From: a virus
Virus record (IMG/VR): IMGVR_UViG_3300044640_000551
Coordinates: 1-29,452 of that record
DNA length: 29,452 nucleotides
Strand: one strand, 5' to 3'
Under the pieces are notes generated by a model. That model had not been told where the DNA came from and did not search any database. It worked only from the letters and a program-made list of their open reading frames with translations. Position numbers and translations under genes: made by a program. Each line of letters begins with the position of its first letter. The stretch's first letter is position 1. Below, one piece after another: positions 1 to 5,922 of the stretch.

Positions 1-1
1 A

Positions 2-145
2 TGGTTTGAAAGTCAAGAATTGAAAACTGGAAATACTTTTTTAAGTGATGCCAATATGTCAAGTATTTTAAAATTTAACTTACAAGGAAATTTATTTGAT
101 GACAATGATTTTTCAAGTTGTGATAGCGGATATTGTGGAATTTAA
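2..145 (+). CDS. C-terminal end of an unknown phage gene (partial)
   Basis: An open frame runs in from the left edge and stops at TAA 143-145, giving about 47 residues that end in an acidic, Cys-containing tail (SSCDSGYCGI). The start lies outside the window. It sits 11 bases before a NinG gene in the same direction, so it probably belongs to the same DNA-metabolism operon. No family is recognisable from this fragment. The frame and stop are seen directly; the operon assignment is inference. Confidence 0.6.
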   Translation, partial: WFESQELKTGNTFLSDANMSSILKFNLQGNLFDDNDFSSCDSGYCGI

Positions 146-156
146 AAAAATAAACT

Positions 157-666
157 ATGAAGTGCAAGAACTGTAAAGACCAATTTACTCCAAAAACCTT
201 TCTGCAAAAATTTTGCATGGAAAAACCTGAGTGCGTTGAAATATTTGTAAGCGAAGTAAAGGCTAAGCAATGGAAGAAAAAGAAGGCTGAAATGAAAAAG
301 GAGCTAATGACATTGAGCGACTATCAAAACGCCTTGCAAGTTGTTTTTAACAAATGGATTCGTAAACGTGACGAGGGATTACTTTGTATTTCATGCGGAA
401 ACATGACTGCAAAGCGTGACGCGGGACATTTATACTCAGTAGGCAACTATCCAAGCGTTAGATTTGATGAGGACAACGTACACAGCCAGTGCGTACATTG
501 TAACCAATTTCGAGGTGGCAACATCCACGAATACAAAAGATGGTTAACGCTTCGCATAGGACAAGAAAGAATTGATGCCTTAGAGAAACGAGCGCACGAA
601 AGCCGTAAATACTCTATTCCCGAAATTAAAGAAATGATTGAAAAATATAAAAACTTATTGAAATGA
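157..666 (+). CDS. ninG: NinG/Rap-like recombination nuclease
   Basis: The 169-residue protein looks like lambda NinG (Rap), a structure-specific nuclease that acts on recombination intermediates such as D-loops and Holliday junctions. The N-terminus has a zinc-finger-like set of cysteines (C3, C6, C20, C26). The middle is Lys-rich and helical. The C-terminal half carries the family core: CISC at 77-80, DAGH at 88-91, and CVHCN at 112-116, a treble-clef or HNH-like metal site. Length is a little below lambda NinG (about 200). It overlaps the next gene by ATGA, so the two are translationally coupled. Family assignment is by motif reading and is fairly secure; the in vivo role is from the lambda family. 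Confidence 0.85.
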   Translation: MKCKNCKDQFTPKTFLQKFCMEKPECVEIFVSEVKAKQWKKKKAEMKKELMTLSDYQNALQVVFNKWIRKRDEGLLCISCGNMTAKRDAGHLYSVGNYPSVRFDEDNVHSQCVHCNQFRGGNIHEYKRWLTLRIGQERIDALEKRAHESRKYSIPEIKEMIEKYKNLLK

Positions 667-1076
667 TTTACGACACATCAAAGGAATTAGAAGTAAATAA
701 GCTTTTAAGCCGTTTAGACGCATTATTGAGTAAGAAGTGCGTAATTGAGTTAAAGGAAAAGAAAAAGACTCGTACACTATCGCAAAACGCATATTTGCAC
801 GTTTGCATAACTTTATTCGCAATAGAAAGCGGAAACCATTTAGATGACGCTAAGCAACTTTTGAAACGATCATGTCACTTTATGCACACATTTGACGGGG
901 AAAACACCAAAACTAAACGCACAAGGGATTTAGACACTAAACAGATGACTGAATTTATTGAGTGGATTAGAACGTTTGCAAGTATGCAAGGTTGCTACAT
1001 ACCAACGCCTGATGAATACATACAGAATAAGTTTGCAATTGATAGCGAGATAGAGAAATTTAAAGAATATTTATAA
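663..1076 (+). CDS. ninB: NinB/Orf-like recombination mediator
   Basis: The 137-residue protein matches the pattern of lambda NinB (Orf), which binds single-stranded DNA and helps load the annealing protein. Visible family marks are the basic stretch followed by TLSQNAYLHV near residues 38-47 (lambda has SLDQNRKLW) and the segment around residues 93-115, where a helix ending in FIEWIRTFASMQG corresponds to lambda's ELIQAFGTERG. It starts inside the NinG stop (ATGA overlap). Together with ERF at 25434 it would form a lambda-type recombination set. Assignment is by remembered family pattern; alternative is a distant NinB-like protein of unknown role. Confidence 0.7.
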   Translation: MIYDTSKELEVNKLLSRLDALLSKKCVIELKEKKKTRTLSQNAYLHVCITLFAIESGNHLDDAKQLLKRSCHFMHTFDGENTKTKRTRDLDTKQMTEFIEWIRTFASMQGCYIPTPDEYIQNKFAIDSEIEKFKEYL

Positions 1077-1084
1077 AATATTAG

Positions 1085-1111
1085 TTTATTAAAATAATAG
1101 TATTATATTTG
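1085..1111 (+). promoter_or_regulatory. Bacteroidetes-type promoter
   Basis: TATATTTG at 1104-1111 matches the Bacteroidetes -7 element TAnnTTTG. An upstream block TTTATTAAAA at 1085-1094 lies exactly 9 bases before it, the same layout as at 25385-25411 and, with a two-base variant, at 26815-26841. The predicted start site is near 1115, about 26 bases before the ATG at 1141. The sequence just downstream (GCTGAAA, then AAACGAAAA) also recurs at the other early promoters. Confidence 0.75.
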
Positions 1112-1140
1112 CTGAAATATTTAAACGAAAAATAAAAATT

Positions 1141-1338
1141 ATGTTAAGTAAATCAATTGAAGAAAGAGCAATAAAATTAATTCAAAACGGAGTTGAAGTT
1201 ATTGAGGCTGTAAAACAAGCAATCCAAGAAGAAAATAAATTAATTGCTGAAATGTTAGAGCAAAGAACTGAAAGAAGTGTAAAAGCTAAAAAACAAATTT
1301 GTAAAAACGTTTACGGACTTATTCATTTAGTTGGGTAG
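1141..1338 (+). CDS. Small helical protein of unknown function
   Basis: A 65-residue, charged, mostly helical protein, first gene behind the promoter at 1085-1111. It resembles short proteins that often open early operons in Bacteroidetes phages (pattern: EERA..LI.NGV...AVK.AI.EE..LIAEMLE), but I know no function for them. The ATG at 1141 sits at the usual distance from the promoter. The gene's stop codon lies inside the 3' arm of a terminator hairpin, so the last codons also form the terminator stem. Coding status is likely; function unknown. Confidence 0.65.
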   Translation: MLSKSIEERAIKLIQNGVEVIEAVKQAIQEENKLIAEMLEQRTERSVKAKKQICKNVYGLIHLVG

Positions 1339-1347
1339 TCCGTTTTT
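1313..1347 (+). terminator. Rho-independent terminator overlapping the stop codon of the preceding gene
   Basis: ACGGACT (1313-1319) pairs with AGTCCGT (1337-1343) across a 17-base loop and is followed by TTTT (five Ts counting the last stem base). The stop codon TAG is at 1336-1338, within the stem, so a terminating ribosome would cover the hairpin. Stem is 7 bp; the loop is long, so it may terminate only partly, letting some transcript reach the small genes downstream. Confidence 0.55.
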
Positions 1348-1359
1348 AAATTAATAATT

Positions 1360-1521
1360 ATGAGAAAAAAATATTCATTAAAAGAAATTTCAGATTTGTC
1401 TAGAGAAATAGCAAAAGATTTACCAGATTATTTGGATGATATTTATTCAAGTGAAAAAGAACAATTTAAAATAGCTATTGAAATATTAATACAAACATTA
1501 ATTGATATAGAAAACACTTAA
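1360..1521 (+). CDS. Small hypothetical protein (53 aa)
   Basis: An ATG at 1360 opens 53 codons to TAA 1519-1521, read by hand. The product starts MRKKYSLKEISDLSREIAKD and is acidic and helical. It lies 17 bases after the terminator stem and 7 bases before the next gene, filling an otherwise empty gap in the same direction, which supports it being a real gene. No family recognised. Third-position bias to A/T resembles its neighbours at 1141 and 1529. Confidence 0.5.
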   Translation: MRKKYSLKEISDLSREIAKDLPDYLDDIYSSEKEQFKIAIEILIQTLIDIENT

Positions 1522-1528
1522 TAAAATT

Positions 1529-1750
1529 ATGAAAGCAATAGATTATTTATTTAAAAAATTATGTAGTGAAAAGTTATCTTGGACAAAGGATTCACACGGA
1601 AAATTATTTATTGATTTAACTACAAGTGATTTTTTACAGAAAGCTAAAGAAATGGAAAAAGAACAAATTTTTAATGCTAGAAAAGATGTAATTAAATCAA
1701 TTAATAAAGGAGAGGTTATAAATCATTTAGAATATTATAATAAAATTTAA
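1529..1750 (+). CDS. Small phage protein, paralogue of the gene at 25163
   Basis: A 73-residue protein with the layout A-x3-LF-x2-L, a Trp near residue 18, then a helix with AKEMEKEQI followed by A. The protein at 25163-25381 has the same layout (AVEWLFEQL, Trp, LLEQAKELEKQQI, DA). This is a small family that I recognise as common in Bacteroidetes phages, with no known role. Two copies in one phage suggests duplication or separate acquisition. The C-terminal 20 residues do not match between copies. Confidence 0.65.
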   Translation: MKAIDYLFKKLCSEKLSWTKDSHGKLFIDLTTSDFLQKAKEMEKEQIFNARKDVIKSINKGEVINHLEYYNKI

Positions 1751-1755
1751 ACGAA

Positions 1756-1896
1756 ATGAAGAACGACAGAAACGCTGGAAGAAAGAAAGTAAAAGATGCG
1801 GTTATGGTGCAAGCCAAAGTAACTGCCAAATACGCTGACGAATACAAAAAGTTAGCGGAGAATTATCGAGAGTACGAAACTAAAAAATCAAAGTGA
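1756..1896 (+). CDS. Small basic hypothetical protein (46 aa)
   Basis: ATG at 1756 opens 46 codons to TGA 1894-1896. The product is Lys/Arg-rich at the N-terminus (MKNDRNAGRKKVKDAV) and helical, ending KKSK. The following gene's ATG uses the last base of this stop (1896), and the previous gene ends 6 bases upstream, so spacing supports translation in series. Codon use is richer in GCG/ACG than the gene before it. No family recognised; a small nucleic-acid-binding protein is possible from charge alone. Confidence 0.5.
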   Translation: MKNDRNAGRKKVKDAVMVQAKVTAKYADEYKKLAENYREYETKKSK

Positions 1897-2105
1897 TGCA
1901 AAATGAATTATTAATAGCAACGGTAGTGGTAATGTTAACGATATTATTTGGTTCGATTATCATATCCGAAAACATTAGACCAAAGTACGAAATTAAATAT
2001 TTACGTGGTTGGTGGGTAATTAGAGATGTAAAGACTAAAACGCATTTAAGACGTTTTAGTACAAATGAAGAGGCGATAGAGTGGTATAACGAAAATTGTA
2101 TTTGA
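1896..2105 (+). CDS. Single-pass membrane protein of unknown function
   Basis: A 69-residue protein with one clear N-terminal membrane segment (LLIATVVVMLTILFGSIII, about residues 5-23) and a soluble basic C-terminal part with GWWVIRD and ending in NEEAIEWYNENCI. I chose ATG 1896, which overlaps the TGA of the preceding gene; a GTG at 1893 is possible but less likely. The topology could place the C-terminal domain in the cytoplasm or periplasm. Function is unknown; it lies among other small membrane genes in this early cluster. Confidence 0.6.
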   Translation: MQNELLIATVVVMLTILFGSIIISENIRPKYEIKYLRGWWVIRDVKTKTHLRRFSTNEEAIEWYNENCI

Positions 2106-2106
2106 G

Positions 2107-2319
2107 ATGAAAAAAGGTAGTTACTGGTTCAGCTTCTTAAGCGAAAAAGAACAAAAGGAATTTAGGGAAAATGTGAAAAATCAGGGAGTTGATTTCTCAG
2201 AGTTAATGAATGACGAATATAGATTGTTTGAGTATTTTATTACACTTGCATTTTGGCACGATGAAACACCGCAAGGACATGACTATTGGATGGAAATTTG
2301 TAAACGTGATGTACAATGA
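2107..2319 (+). CDS. Small hypothetical protein (70 aa)
   Basis: A 70-residue soluble protein, rich in aromatic and acidic residues (SYWFSFLSEKEQKEF, then a C-terminal EICKRD). It begins one base after the preceding stop and overlaps the next gene by ATGA, so it is part of the same translationally coupled string. The frame is uninterrupted and codon use is ordinary for the region. I recognise no domain. Coding status is well supported by context; function unknown. Confidence 0.6.
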   Translation: MKKGSYWFSFLSEKEQKEFRENVKNQGVDFSELMNDEYRLFEYFITLAFWHDETPQGHDYWMEICKRDVQ

Positions 2320-2507
2320 TTAGCATAGCACAATTACAGTCTTTGGAGTTTGAATATGAAGAAATGTTAGATACATGGTTCTTTAAAGATATTTTAATAT
2401 ATTTTGTTGACGGTGAAATGGTAGTTGATTTAAACACTTTCCAATTGTACGGAATAAGAGATGTAAGAGATTTACGCAAATTAATTGAGTTAGTTTATGG
2501 AAGCTGA
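2316..2507 (+). CDS. Small hypothetical protein (63 aa)
   Basis: A 63-residue protein with alternating acidic and hydrophobic residues and a predicted alpha/beta character (ILIYFVDGEMVVDLNTF in the middle, then RDVRDLRKLIELV helix). Starts in the ATGA overlap with the previous stop and overlaps the following gene by 11 bases. The pattern of a short beta hairpin followed by a terminal helix is seen in many phage accessory proteins but gives no function. Confidence 0.55.
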   Translation: MISIAQLQSLEFEYEEMLDTWFFKDILIYFVDGEMVVDLNTFQLYGIRDVRDLRKLIELVYGS

Positions 2508-2700
2508 AAAAAAAGCGAGGGAGTTAGTAGATAAAATGTTAGCTGTTTATGATATTGATAATATAGCGATTGACTGTGCTATAATTGCAGTTGATGAATT
2601 AATATCTCACTCAAGAATTACAGCAATGATTTTTGACTTATCTTTTGATGAATCAACATGCTATTGGAATAAAGTTAAAAAAGAAATCGAAAAGTTATGA
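2497..2700 (+). CDS. Small Bacteroidetes phage family protein
   Basis: A 67-residue protein with the layout AKKARELVDKM, then CAIIAVDELI in the middle, then YW-x2-VKKEIEKL at the C-terminus. I recognise this layout (ARELV, a Cys followed by A-x-IAVDE, and a final VK-EIE-L helix) as a common short family in Bacteroidetes phages; its function is not known to me. It overlaps the genes on both sides (11 bases upstream, ATGA downstream). Family recognition is from memory and moderate. Confidence 0.6.
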   Translation: MEAEKKARELVDKMLAVYDIDNIAIDCAIIAVDELISHSRITAMIFDLSFDESTCYWNKVKKEIEKL

Positions 2701-2867
2701 GATACGTTGCATTAGTTATTTTGATGATATTTATAACTTCATTAGTTATGAGAAAAGCAAACAAAAGAGAGCGTGATTTTATAGAATACCTATTTTTTTC
2801 TTTTAGTCTTTATTTTGCAGTTTCTATTTTAATTATAATTATTTGTCTTTTTATAAAATATTGGTAA
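2697..2867 (+). CDS. Small two-segment membrane protein (56 aa)
   Basis: ATG at 2697 (inside the previous TGA) opens 56 codons to TAA 2865-2867. The product has two hydrophobic stretches, VALVILMIFITSLVM at residues 4-18 and a long one from about residue 33 to 53, separated by a charged linker (RKANKRERDF). A small hairpin-type inner-membrane protein is likely. It could act in superinfection exclusion or membrane remodelling, but nothing in the sequence decides this. Confidence 0.55.
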   Translation: MRYVALVILMIFITSLVMRKANKRERDFIEYLFFSFSLYFAVSILIIIICLFIKYW

Positions 2868-2986
2868 TGAGAAAATTTAACAGAAACGAACCGCTTGGTA
2901 AAAACTTTGAGCGTGTTATCTTTGGAGTTGCAATAGTGGTTATTATTGCGATAGTTGCTAAATGTAGTGGCGTGATGCCTGATTAG
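2867..2986 (+). CDS. Tiny membrane protein (39 aa)
   Basis: ATG 2867 shares a base with the preceding TAA and opens 39 codons to TAG 2984-2986. The product has a basic N-terminus (MRKFNRNEPLGKNFER) and one membrane segment at about residues 17-32 (VIFGVAIVVIIAIVA), then CSGVMPD. The stop-start overlap and the positive-inside N-terminus support a real single-pass protein. Function unknown. It is the third membrane gene in a row here. Confidence 0.5.
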   Translation: MRKFNRNEPLGKNFERVIFGVAIVVIIAIVAKCSGVMPD

Positions 2987-3008
2987 AAAATAAATTGTAA
3001 ATTTGAAT

Positions 3009-3245
3009 ATGATTTTATCTATAAAAGTATTCTTAATAGCGTGGTTTATTACGCATTTTGAACCAATCCGTGACAGATTGGAACGCTTATACTTAATCAA
3101 GCGACTAGAGAAAGTAATCGACATTGTGACGTGTTTTAAATGCTTATCATTTTGGAGTGTTTTAATTGTTACGTGGAATGTTTATTATGCTATCTTTGCA
3201 TCGTTAATAGCTTATTTATATGATTCTATCACAGAGCGAGATTGA
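3009..3245 (+). CDS. Membrane protein with CxxC-LSFW motif (DUF1360-like)
   Basis: A 78-residue protein with an N-terminal hydrophobic segment (about residues 1-17), a basic linker (RDRLERLYLIKRLEK), then TCFKCLSFW at about residues 41-49 followed by a second membrane segment. The C-x2-C-L-x-FW pattern next to a membrane helix is like that of DUF1360 proteins, which are also small membrane proteins of unknown role. I chose ATG 3009; a TTG at 3003 is possible. It overlaps the next gene by 26 bases. Family likeness is tentative. Confidence 0.55.
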   Translation: MILSIKVFLIAWFITHFEPIRDRLERLYLIKRLEKVIDIVTCFKCLSFWSVLIVTWNVYYAIFASLIAYLYDSITERD

Positions 3246-3411
3246 TACTTGGCAGACGCACCCAAGTGATTCAAAAAAGGATATGTTGACTTGTCAGCGT
3301 ATCTTTTTGGCGTATAATAGCGACGCTGAATATTACTGTATGTGTAGTAAGACAAAGCGAAAAATTAAGCGTGTTCAGTTCAATGAATGGTATGCAAAAG
3401 TCACAAATTGA
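3220..3411 (+). CDS. Small hypothetical protein (63 aa)
   Basis: A 63-residue protein with several cysteines (CQRIF, YYCMCSKTKRKIKR) and a Trp near each end. It overlaps the gene before it by 26 bases and the sigma-like gene after it by about 20-29 bases, both unusually long overlaps for this window. It is the only frame that covers 3246-3382, so a gene here is likely, though the true start could be further in. The CxC followed by a basic stretch might bind metal or nucleic acid; this is inference only. Confidence 0.5.
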   Translation: MILSQSEIDTWQTHPSDSKKDMLTCQRIFLAYNSDAEYYCMCSKTKRKIKRVQFNEWYAKVTN

Positions 3412-3916
3412 TAACTACGTAAATGAAAATTATCAGTTACTTTTAAAAGTTTCTAGCGACTTTGTGCGACGAAAAAAAAGAAATTTTGATCCTGAGATTG
3501 TAATATCAGAAGCGTATATCCACGTTCTAAAATGCAAAGATAAAATTGAAACAGTCGGACAACTGCAATCGTATTTTTTCAGCAAGATAAACTTAGAAAT
3601 TAGCAAGCAAAACAGCGTAACGAATTACCAGTTTAAAGAAAGACATTCGGAGTTGATAGGTATCGAAAGACAAGAAGAAAACAATATCCTATTAGAGATA
3701 GAGCACGACATCAAACGAAACAGTCAAAAAGCACAAATCGAAGCGTATAGGTTAAATTTGAAATGTAGTATAAAAAAGATTATCTTTGAAGCGTATTTTG
3801 AAAAGAGATACAGAACAGTAAGGGATTTCGCTAAATACTTCAATCTAAGCAAGCAAACAGCGAATGATTTAATAAATGAAATGAAACAAGAAATCAGAAA
3901 TTATGGCAAAATTTAA
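3383..3916 (+). CDS. Sigma-70-like or HTH transcription regulator
   Basis: About 177 residues. The middle part (DPEIVISEAYIHVLKC, then a segment ending in YFFSKINLEISKQN) resembles sigma-70 region 2 of the ECF type, where a D-(L/I)V-E-x-(F/Y) helix is followed by a hydrophobic helix. The C-terminal part (RTVRDFAKYFNLSKQTANDL) is a helix-turn-helix like region 4 with a recognition helix. Start is ATG 3383 or 3392; a GTG at 3371 is also in frame. It lies just before the ParB, Mom and terminase genes and so may direct late transcription. Sequence likeness is by eye; a phage HTH protein without sigma function is the main alternative. Confidence 0.55.
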   Translation: MNGMQKSQIDNYVNENYQLLLKVSSDFVRRKKRNFDPEIVISEAYIHVLKCKDKIETVGQLQSYFFSKINLEISKQNSVTNYQFKERHSELIGIERQEENNILLEIEHDIKRNSQKAQIEAYRLNLKCSIKKIIFEAYFEKRYRTVRDFAKYFNLSKQTANDLINEMKQEIRNYGKI

Positions 3917-4211
3917 AGAAGAATTTGAGAATTGTATAGTTACAGTAAATTCAAGAGCGATTGGAAAAATCCAAATTAACACTGCAGAAGTTAATCCTAA
4001 TCATTGGGCAAACATCAAAGAATTTGCATTTATGTTTGAGGAGGAAAAAGATGTTTTCATTGAAGAGGAAATAGAACCAGCACCAATTGAAAATAACAAC
4101 GGTTTAATTGCTGACAGTTATTCAGATTTCACATTGAACGAATTAAGAGAACGTTTCCCAAATATCAAAGCGACAAGTAAGAAATCGTTTATTGAACAAA
4201 TACCAGCGTAA
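3903..4211 (+). CDS. Small acidic protein with HeH/SAP-like C-terminus
   Basis: A 102-residue protein. The N-terminal half is a possible small beta domain (CIVTVNSRAIGKIQIN), the middle is a run of acidic residues (EEEKDVFIEEEIEP), and the C-terminus (FTLNELRERFPNIKATSKKS) resembles a HeH/LEM or SAP helix-extended-helix fold, where LxxLRxxFP-x-I-x-A-x2-K is typical. It overlaps the gene before it by 14 bases and the ParB-like gene by TAATG. Such ends can bind DNA. The fold call is tentative and the role unknown. Confidence 0.5.
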   Translation: MAKFKEEFENCIVTVNSRAIGKIQINTAEVNPNHWANIKEFAFMFEEEKDVFIEEEIEPAPIENNNGLIADSYSDFTLNELRERFPNIKATSKKSFIEQIPA

Positions 4212-4810
4212 TGGAAATTCAAAAGGCTAAGATTTCAGAAATTAACCTGAATCCAAACAACCCACGTTTGATTAAAGATGATAAGTTTACTAAATTAGTA
4301 CAGTCAATCAAAGACTTTCCTGAAATGTTAGACATTCGACCTATTGTGGTTAATTCTGACATGGTTATATTGGGCGGTAACATGCGATTTAAAGCGTGCA
4401 AAGAAGCTGGATTAAAAGAAGTACCGATTATTGTTGCTGATAACCTTACAGAAGAACAACAAAGGGAATTTTTGATAAAAGATAATACTAGCGGTGGCGA
4501 GTGGGATTTTGAAATGTTAGCGAATGAATGGGATATTGAACAGTTAGATGCTTGGGGTTTGGATGTAGGTGGATTTGATTTAGATAGCGATGAATTAGGT
4601 ACGGATTTTAGTTTGCCAGACGGAGATAAAGCACCTTTTCAGCAAATGACTTTTACTTTAGCAGATGAACAAGCGGAGCAAATAAAAAACGCAATAGCAG
4701 ATATTAAAGAAACAGATGAGTATAAGTATGCCGAAACAATGGGCAATGAAAACTCAAATGGCAACGCACTTTATTTAATTATAATGCAATGGGCAGAGCA
4801 AAGGAAATAA
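4211..4810 (+). CDS. ParB/Srx-fold protein (ParB-like nuclease domain)
   Basis: A 199-residue protein with an N-terminal ParB/Srx-like domain: LNPNNPRLI near residue 12, a helix (FTKLVQSIKDFPE), then RPIVVNSDMVILGGNMRFKA at about residues 43-62, where the family usually has (GG)-x-R or G-x-RR, and VPIIV at about 71-75. The rest, DNTSGGEWDFEMLANEW, resembles the end of phage ParB proteins that precede DNA methylases. In phages such proteins often stand beside DNA-modifying genes, and here a Mom-like gene follows, overlapping by 22 bases. The C-terminal 80 residues are acidic with no known domain. ParB fold is well supported; the activity (CTPase, nuclease or DNA binding) is not. Confidence 0.8.
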   Translation: MEIQKAKISEINLNPNNPRLIKDDKFTKLVQSIKDFPEMLDIRPIVVNSDMVILGGNMRFKACKEAGLKEVPIIVADNLTEEQQREFLIKDNTSGGEWDFEMLANEWDIEQLDAWGLDVGGFDLDSDELGTDFSLPDGDKAPFQQMTFTLADEQAEQIKNAIADIKETDEYKYAETMGNENSNGNALYLIIMQWAEQRK

Positions 4811-5460
4811 TCGTTAAAGTAATACCAAGTAAAATTGCAAATGAGTTTGTAAAGAAACACCATTATAGTGGTAAGGTAGTACCAAATAGTGCTTTGCATT
4901 TTGGTTGTTTTTTAGATGATAAATTACATGGTGTGATGAGTTACGGAAGTCCAACAAGTAAAGAAAGAGTTATTGGTCTTGTGCAGCCCTGCAAATGGAA
5001 TGAAATGTTAGAACTTAACAGAATGGCTTTTGATGATTATTTACCTAAGTATTCAGAAAGTAGATGTATTGCAATTAGTATTAAGTTGATTAAAAAAAAC
5101 GCATCACATATAAAATGGATATTAAGTTTTAGTGATGGTACACAATGCGGTGATGGTACAATTTACAGAGCAAGTGGTTTTGTATTAACCGCAATAAAGG
5201 ATAATAAAGGTATTGTTAAAGATTTAAAAACAGGCGAGTGTTTTCATAAAGGTTTAAGCATAGCACACAATCCAAATAAAAAGGAATATTTTAAAAGTTT
5301 AGAAACTTTAGTAGGCAACCAATTAAGATACATTTACCTAATCGACAAAACTTGCAAAATAACCGTTCCAATTTTACCATTTAGCAAAATAGATGAATTA
5401 GGAGCTGGAATGTATAAAGGAGAAAAAATAACAATAGCAGAACGAAAAGAAAATAATTAG
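4789..5460 (+). CDS. Mu Mom-like DNA modification acyltransferase
   Basis: A 223-residue protein of the Mom family. Mu Mom is a GNAT-fold enzyme that adds an acetamido-type group to adenine in the phage DNA, protecting it from restriction. Visible marks: KHHYSG at 23-28, a beta segment with LHFGCFLDDKLHGVMSYG at 36-53, LNRMAFDD at 76-83, SESR at 89-92, and SFSDGTQCGDGTIYRASGF at 113-131, which corresponds to Mom's GTIYxATGF region. The C-terminus has LPFSKIDELGAGMYKG. It overlaps the ParB-like gene by 22 bases. Its bases look more AT-rich than the head and tail genes, suggesting separate acquisition. Family is well supported; the chemical product here is inferred. Confidence 0.8.
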   Translation: MGRAKEIIVKVIPSKIANEFVKKHHYSGKVVPNSALHFGCFLDDKLHGVMSYGSPTSKERVIGLVQPCKWNEMLELNRMAFDDYLPKYSESRCIAISIKLIKKNASHIKWILSFSDGTQCGDGTIYRASGFVLTAIKDNKGIVKDLKTGECFHKGLSIAHNPNKKEYFKSLETLVGNQLRYIYLIDKTCKITVPILPFSKIDELGAGMYKGEKITIAERKENN

Positions 5461-5481
5461 TATATTTACAAATCAATATAT

Positions 5482-5552
5482 GCGTGGTTAGCTTAAATAA
5501 AAAGCGTTAAGCATTCCAGTTTAAAGATGGGGTTTACAACCACCACCACGCT
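5482..5552 (+). tRNA. Degenerate tRNA-Gly(UCC)-like cloverleaf
   Basis: In the 107-base gap before the small terminase gene, GCGTGGT (5482-5488) pairs fully with ACCACGC (5545-5551), followed by T 5552 as discriminator. A 4-bp D-stem (5491-5494 with 5502-5505) and an anticodon stem (5507-5511 with 5520-5524, optional extra C-G pair 5512/5519) are present. The loop holds T then TCC, giving anticodon UCC. G1-C72, C2-G71, U73 and C35 C36 agree with bacterial tRNA-Gly identity. Odd points: loop of 8 (or 6) instead of 7, no GG in the D-loop, T-stem with only 3 of 5 pairs and no TTC, and no encoded CCA. It may be decayed, non-canonical or a tRNA mimic. Confidence 0.45.
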
Positions 5553-5567
5553 CAAAGCCTAAAAATT

Positions 5568-5921
5568 ATGGCATACGATAAAAAAAAGATATTCGACCAA
5601 GCAAAGGAAATGATAGTTAAACACAAACTATTTTTCATTGAGGATATTGTGGCTTTTATTCCAATTTCAAAGCCTACATTTTACGAATACTTTCCAATAG
5701 AATCTAACGAAGTTAACGAGCTAAAAGAATTGTTACATTTAAACCGTACTGAACTAAAAGTATCAATGCGTTCTAAATGGTATAAGTCAAACGCTCCAGC
5801 ACTTCAAATGGCTTTGATGAAATTGATAGCAAATGAAGATGAATTAAGAAAATTATCTATAAGTTACATTGATAGCGAAGTAAACGATAAACGAGAACCT
5901 AGAGTCTTTAAAATCGATTAG
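5568..5921 (+). CDS. terS: Terminase small subunit
   Basis: A 117-residue protein whose start lies just before the large terminase gene, the usual place for TerS. Residues 1-45 contain a helix-turn-helix pattern (IEDIVAFIPISKPTFYEYFP), in which SKPTFYEYF resembles the recognition helix of DNA-binding terminase small subunits in Bacteroidetes phages. The rest is helical, ending in a basic tail. It would recognise the packaging site and assemble as a ring on the phage DNA. The call rests on position and HTH; identity to a characterised TerS cannot be seen by eye. Confidence 0.75.
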   Translation: MAYDKKKIFDQAKEMIVKHKLFFIEDIVAFIPISKPTFYEYFPIESNEVNELKELLHLNRTELKVSMRSKWYKSNAPALQMALMKLIANEDELRKLSISYIDSEVNDKREPRVFKID

Positions 5922-5922
5922 T

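Noticed and set aside
1893-1895. GTG start for the membrane protein at 1896
   Set aside because: ATG 1896 is directly next to it and gives stop-start overlap with the preceding gene.
2240-2479. Minus-strand open frame of 79 codons
   Set aside because: It is opposite two well-supported plus-strand genes with stop-start coupling, and its product is Ser/His/Asn-rich with no recognisable pattern. Other minus-strand frames over 7282-7551, 8630-8863, 11602-12135, 19027-19573, 20543-20911 and 21539-22090 were rejected for the same reason.
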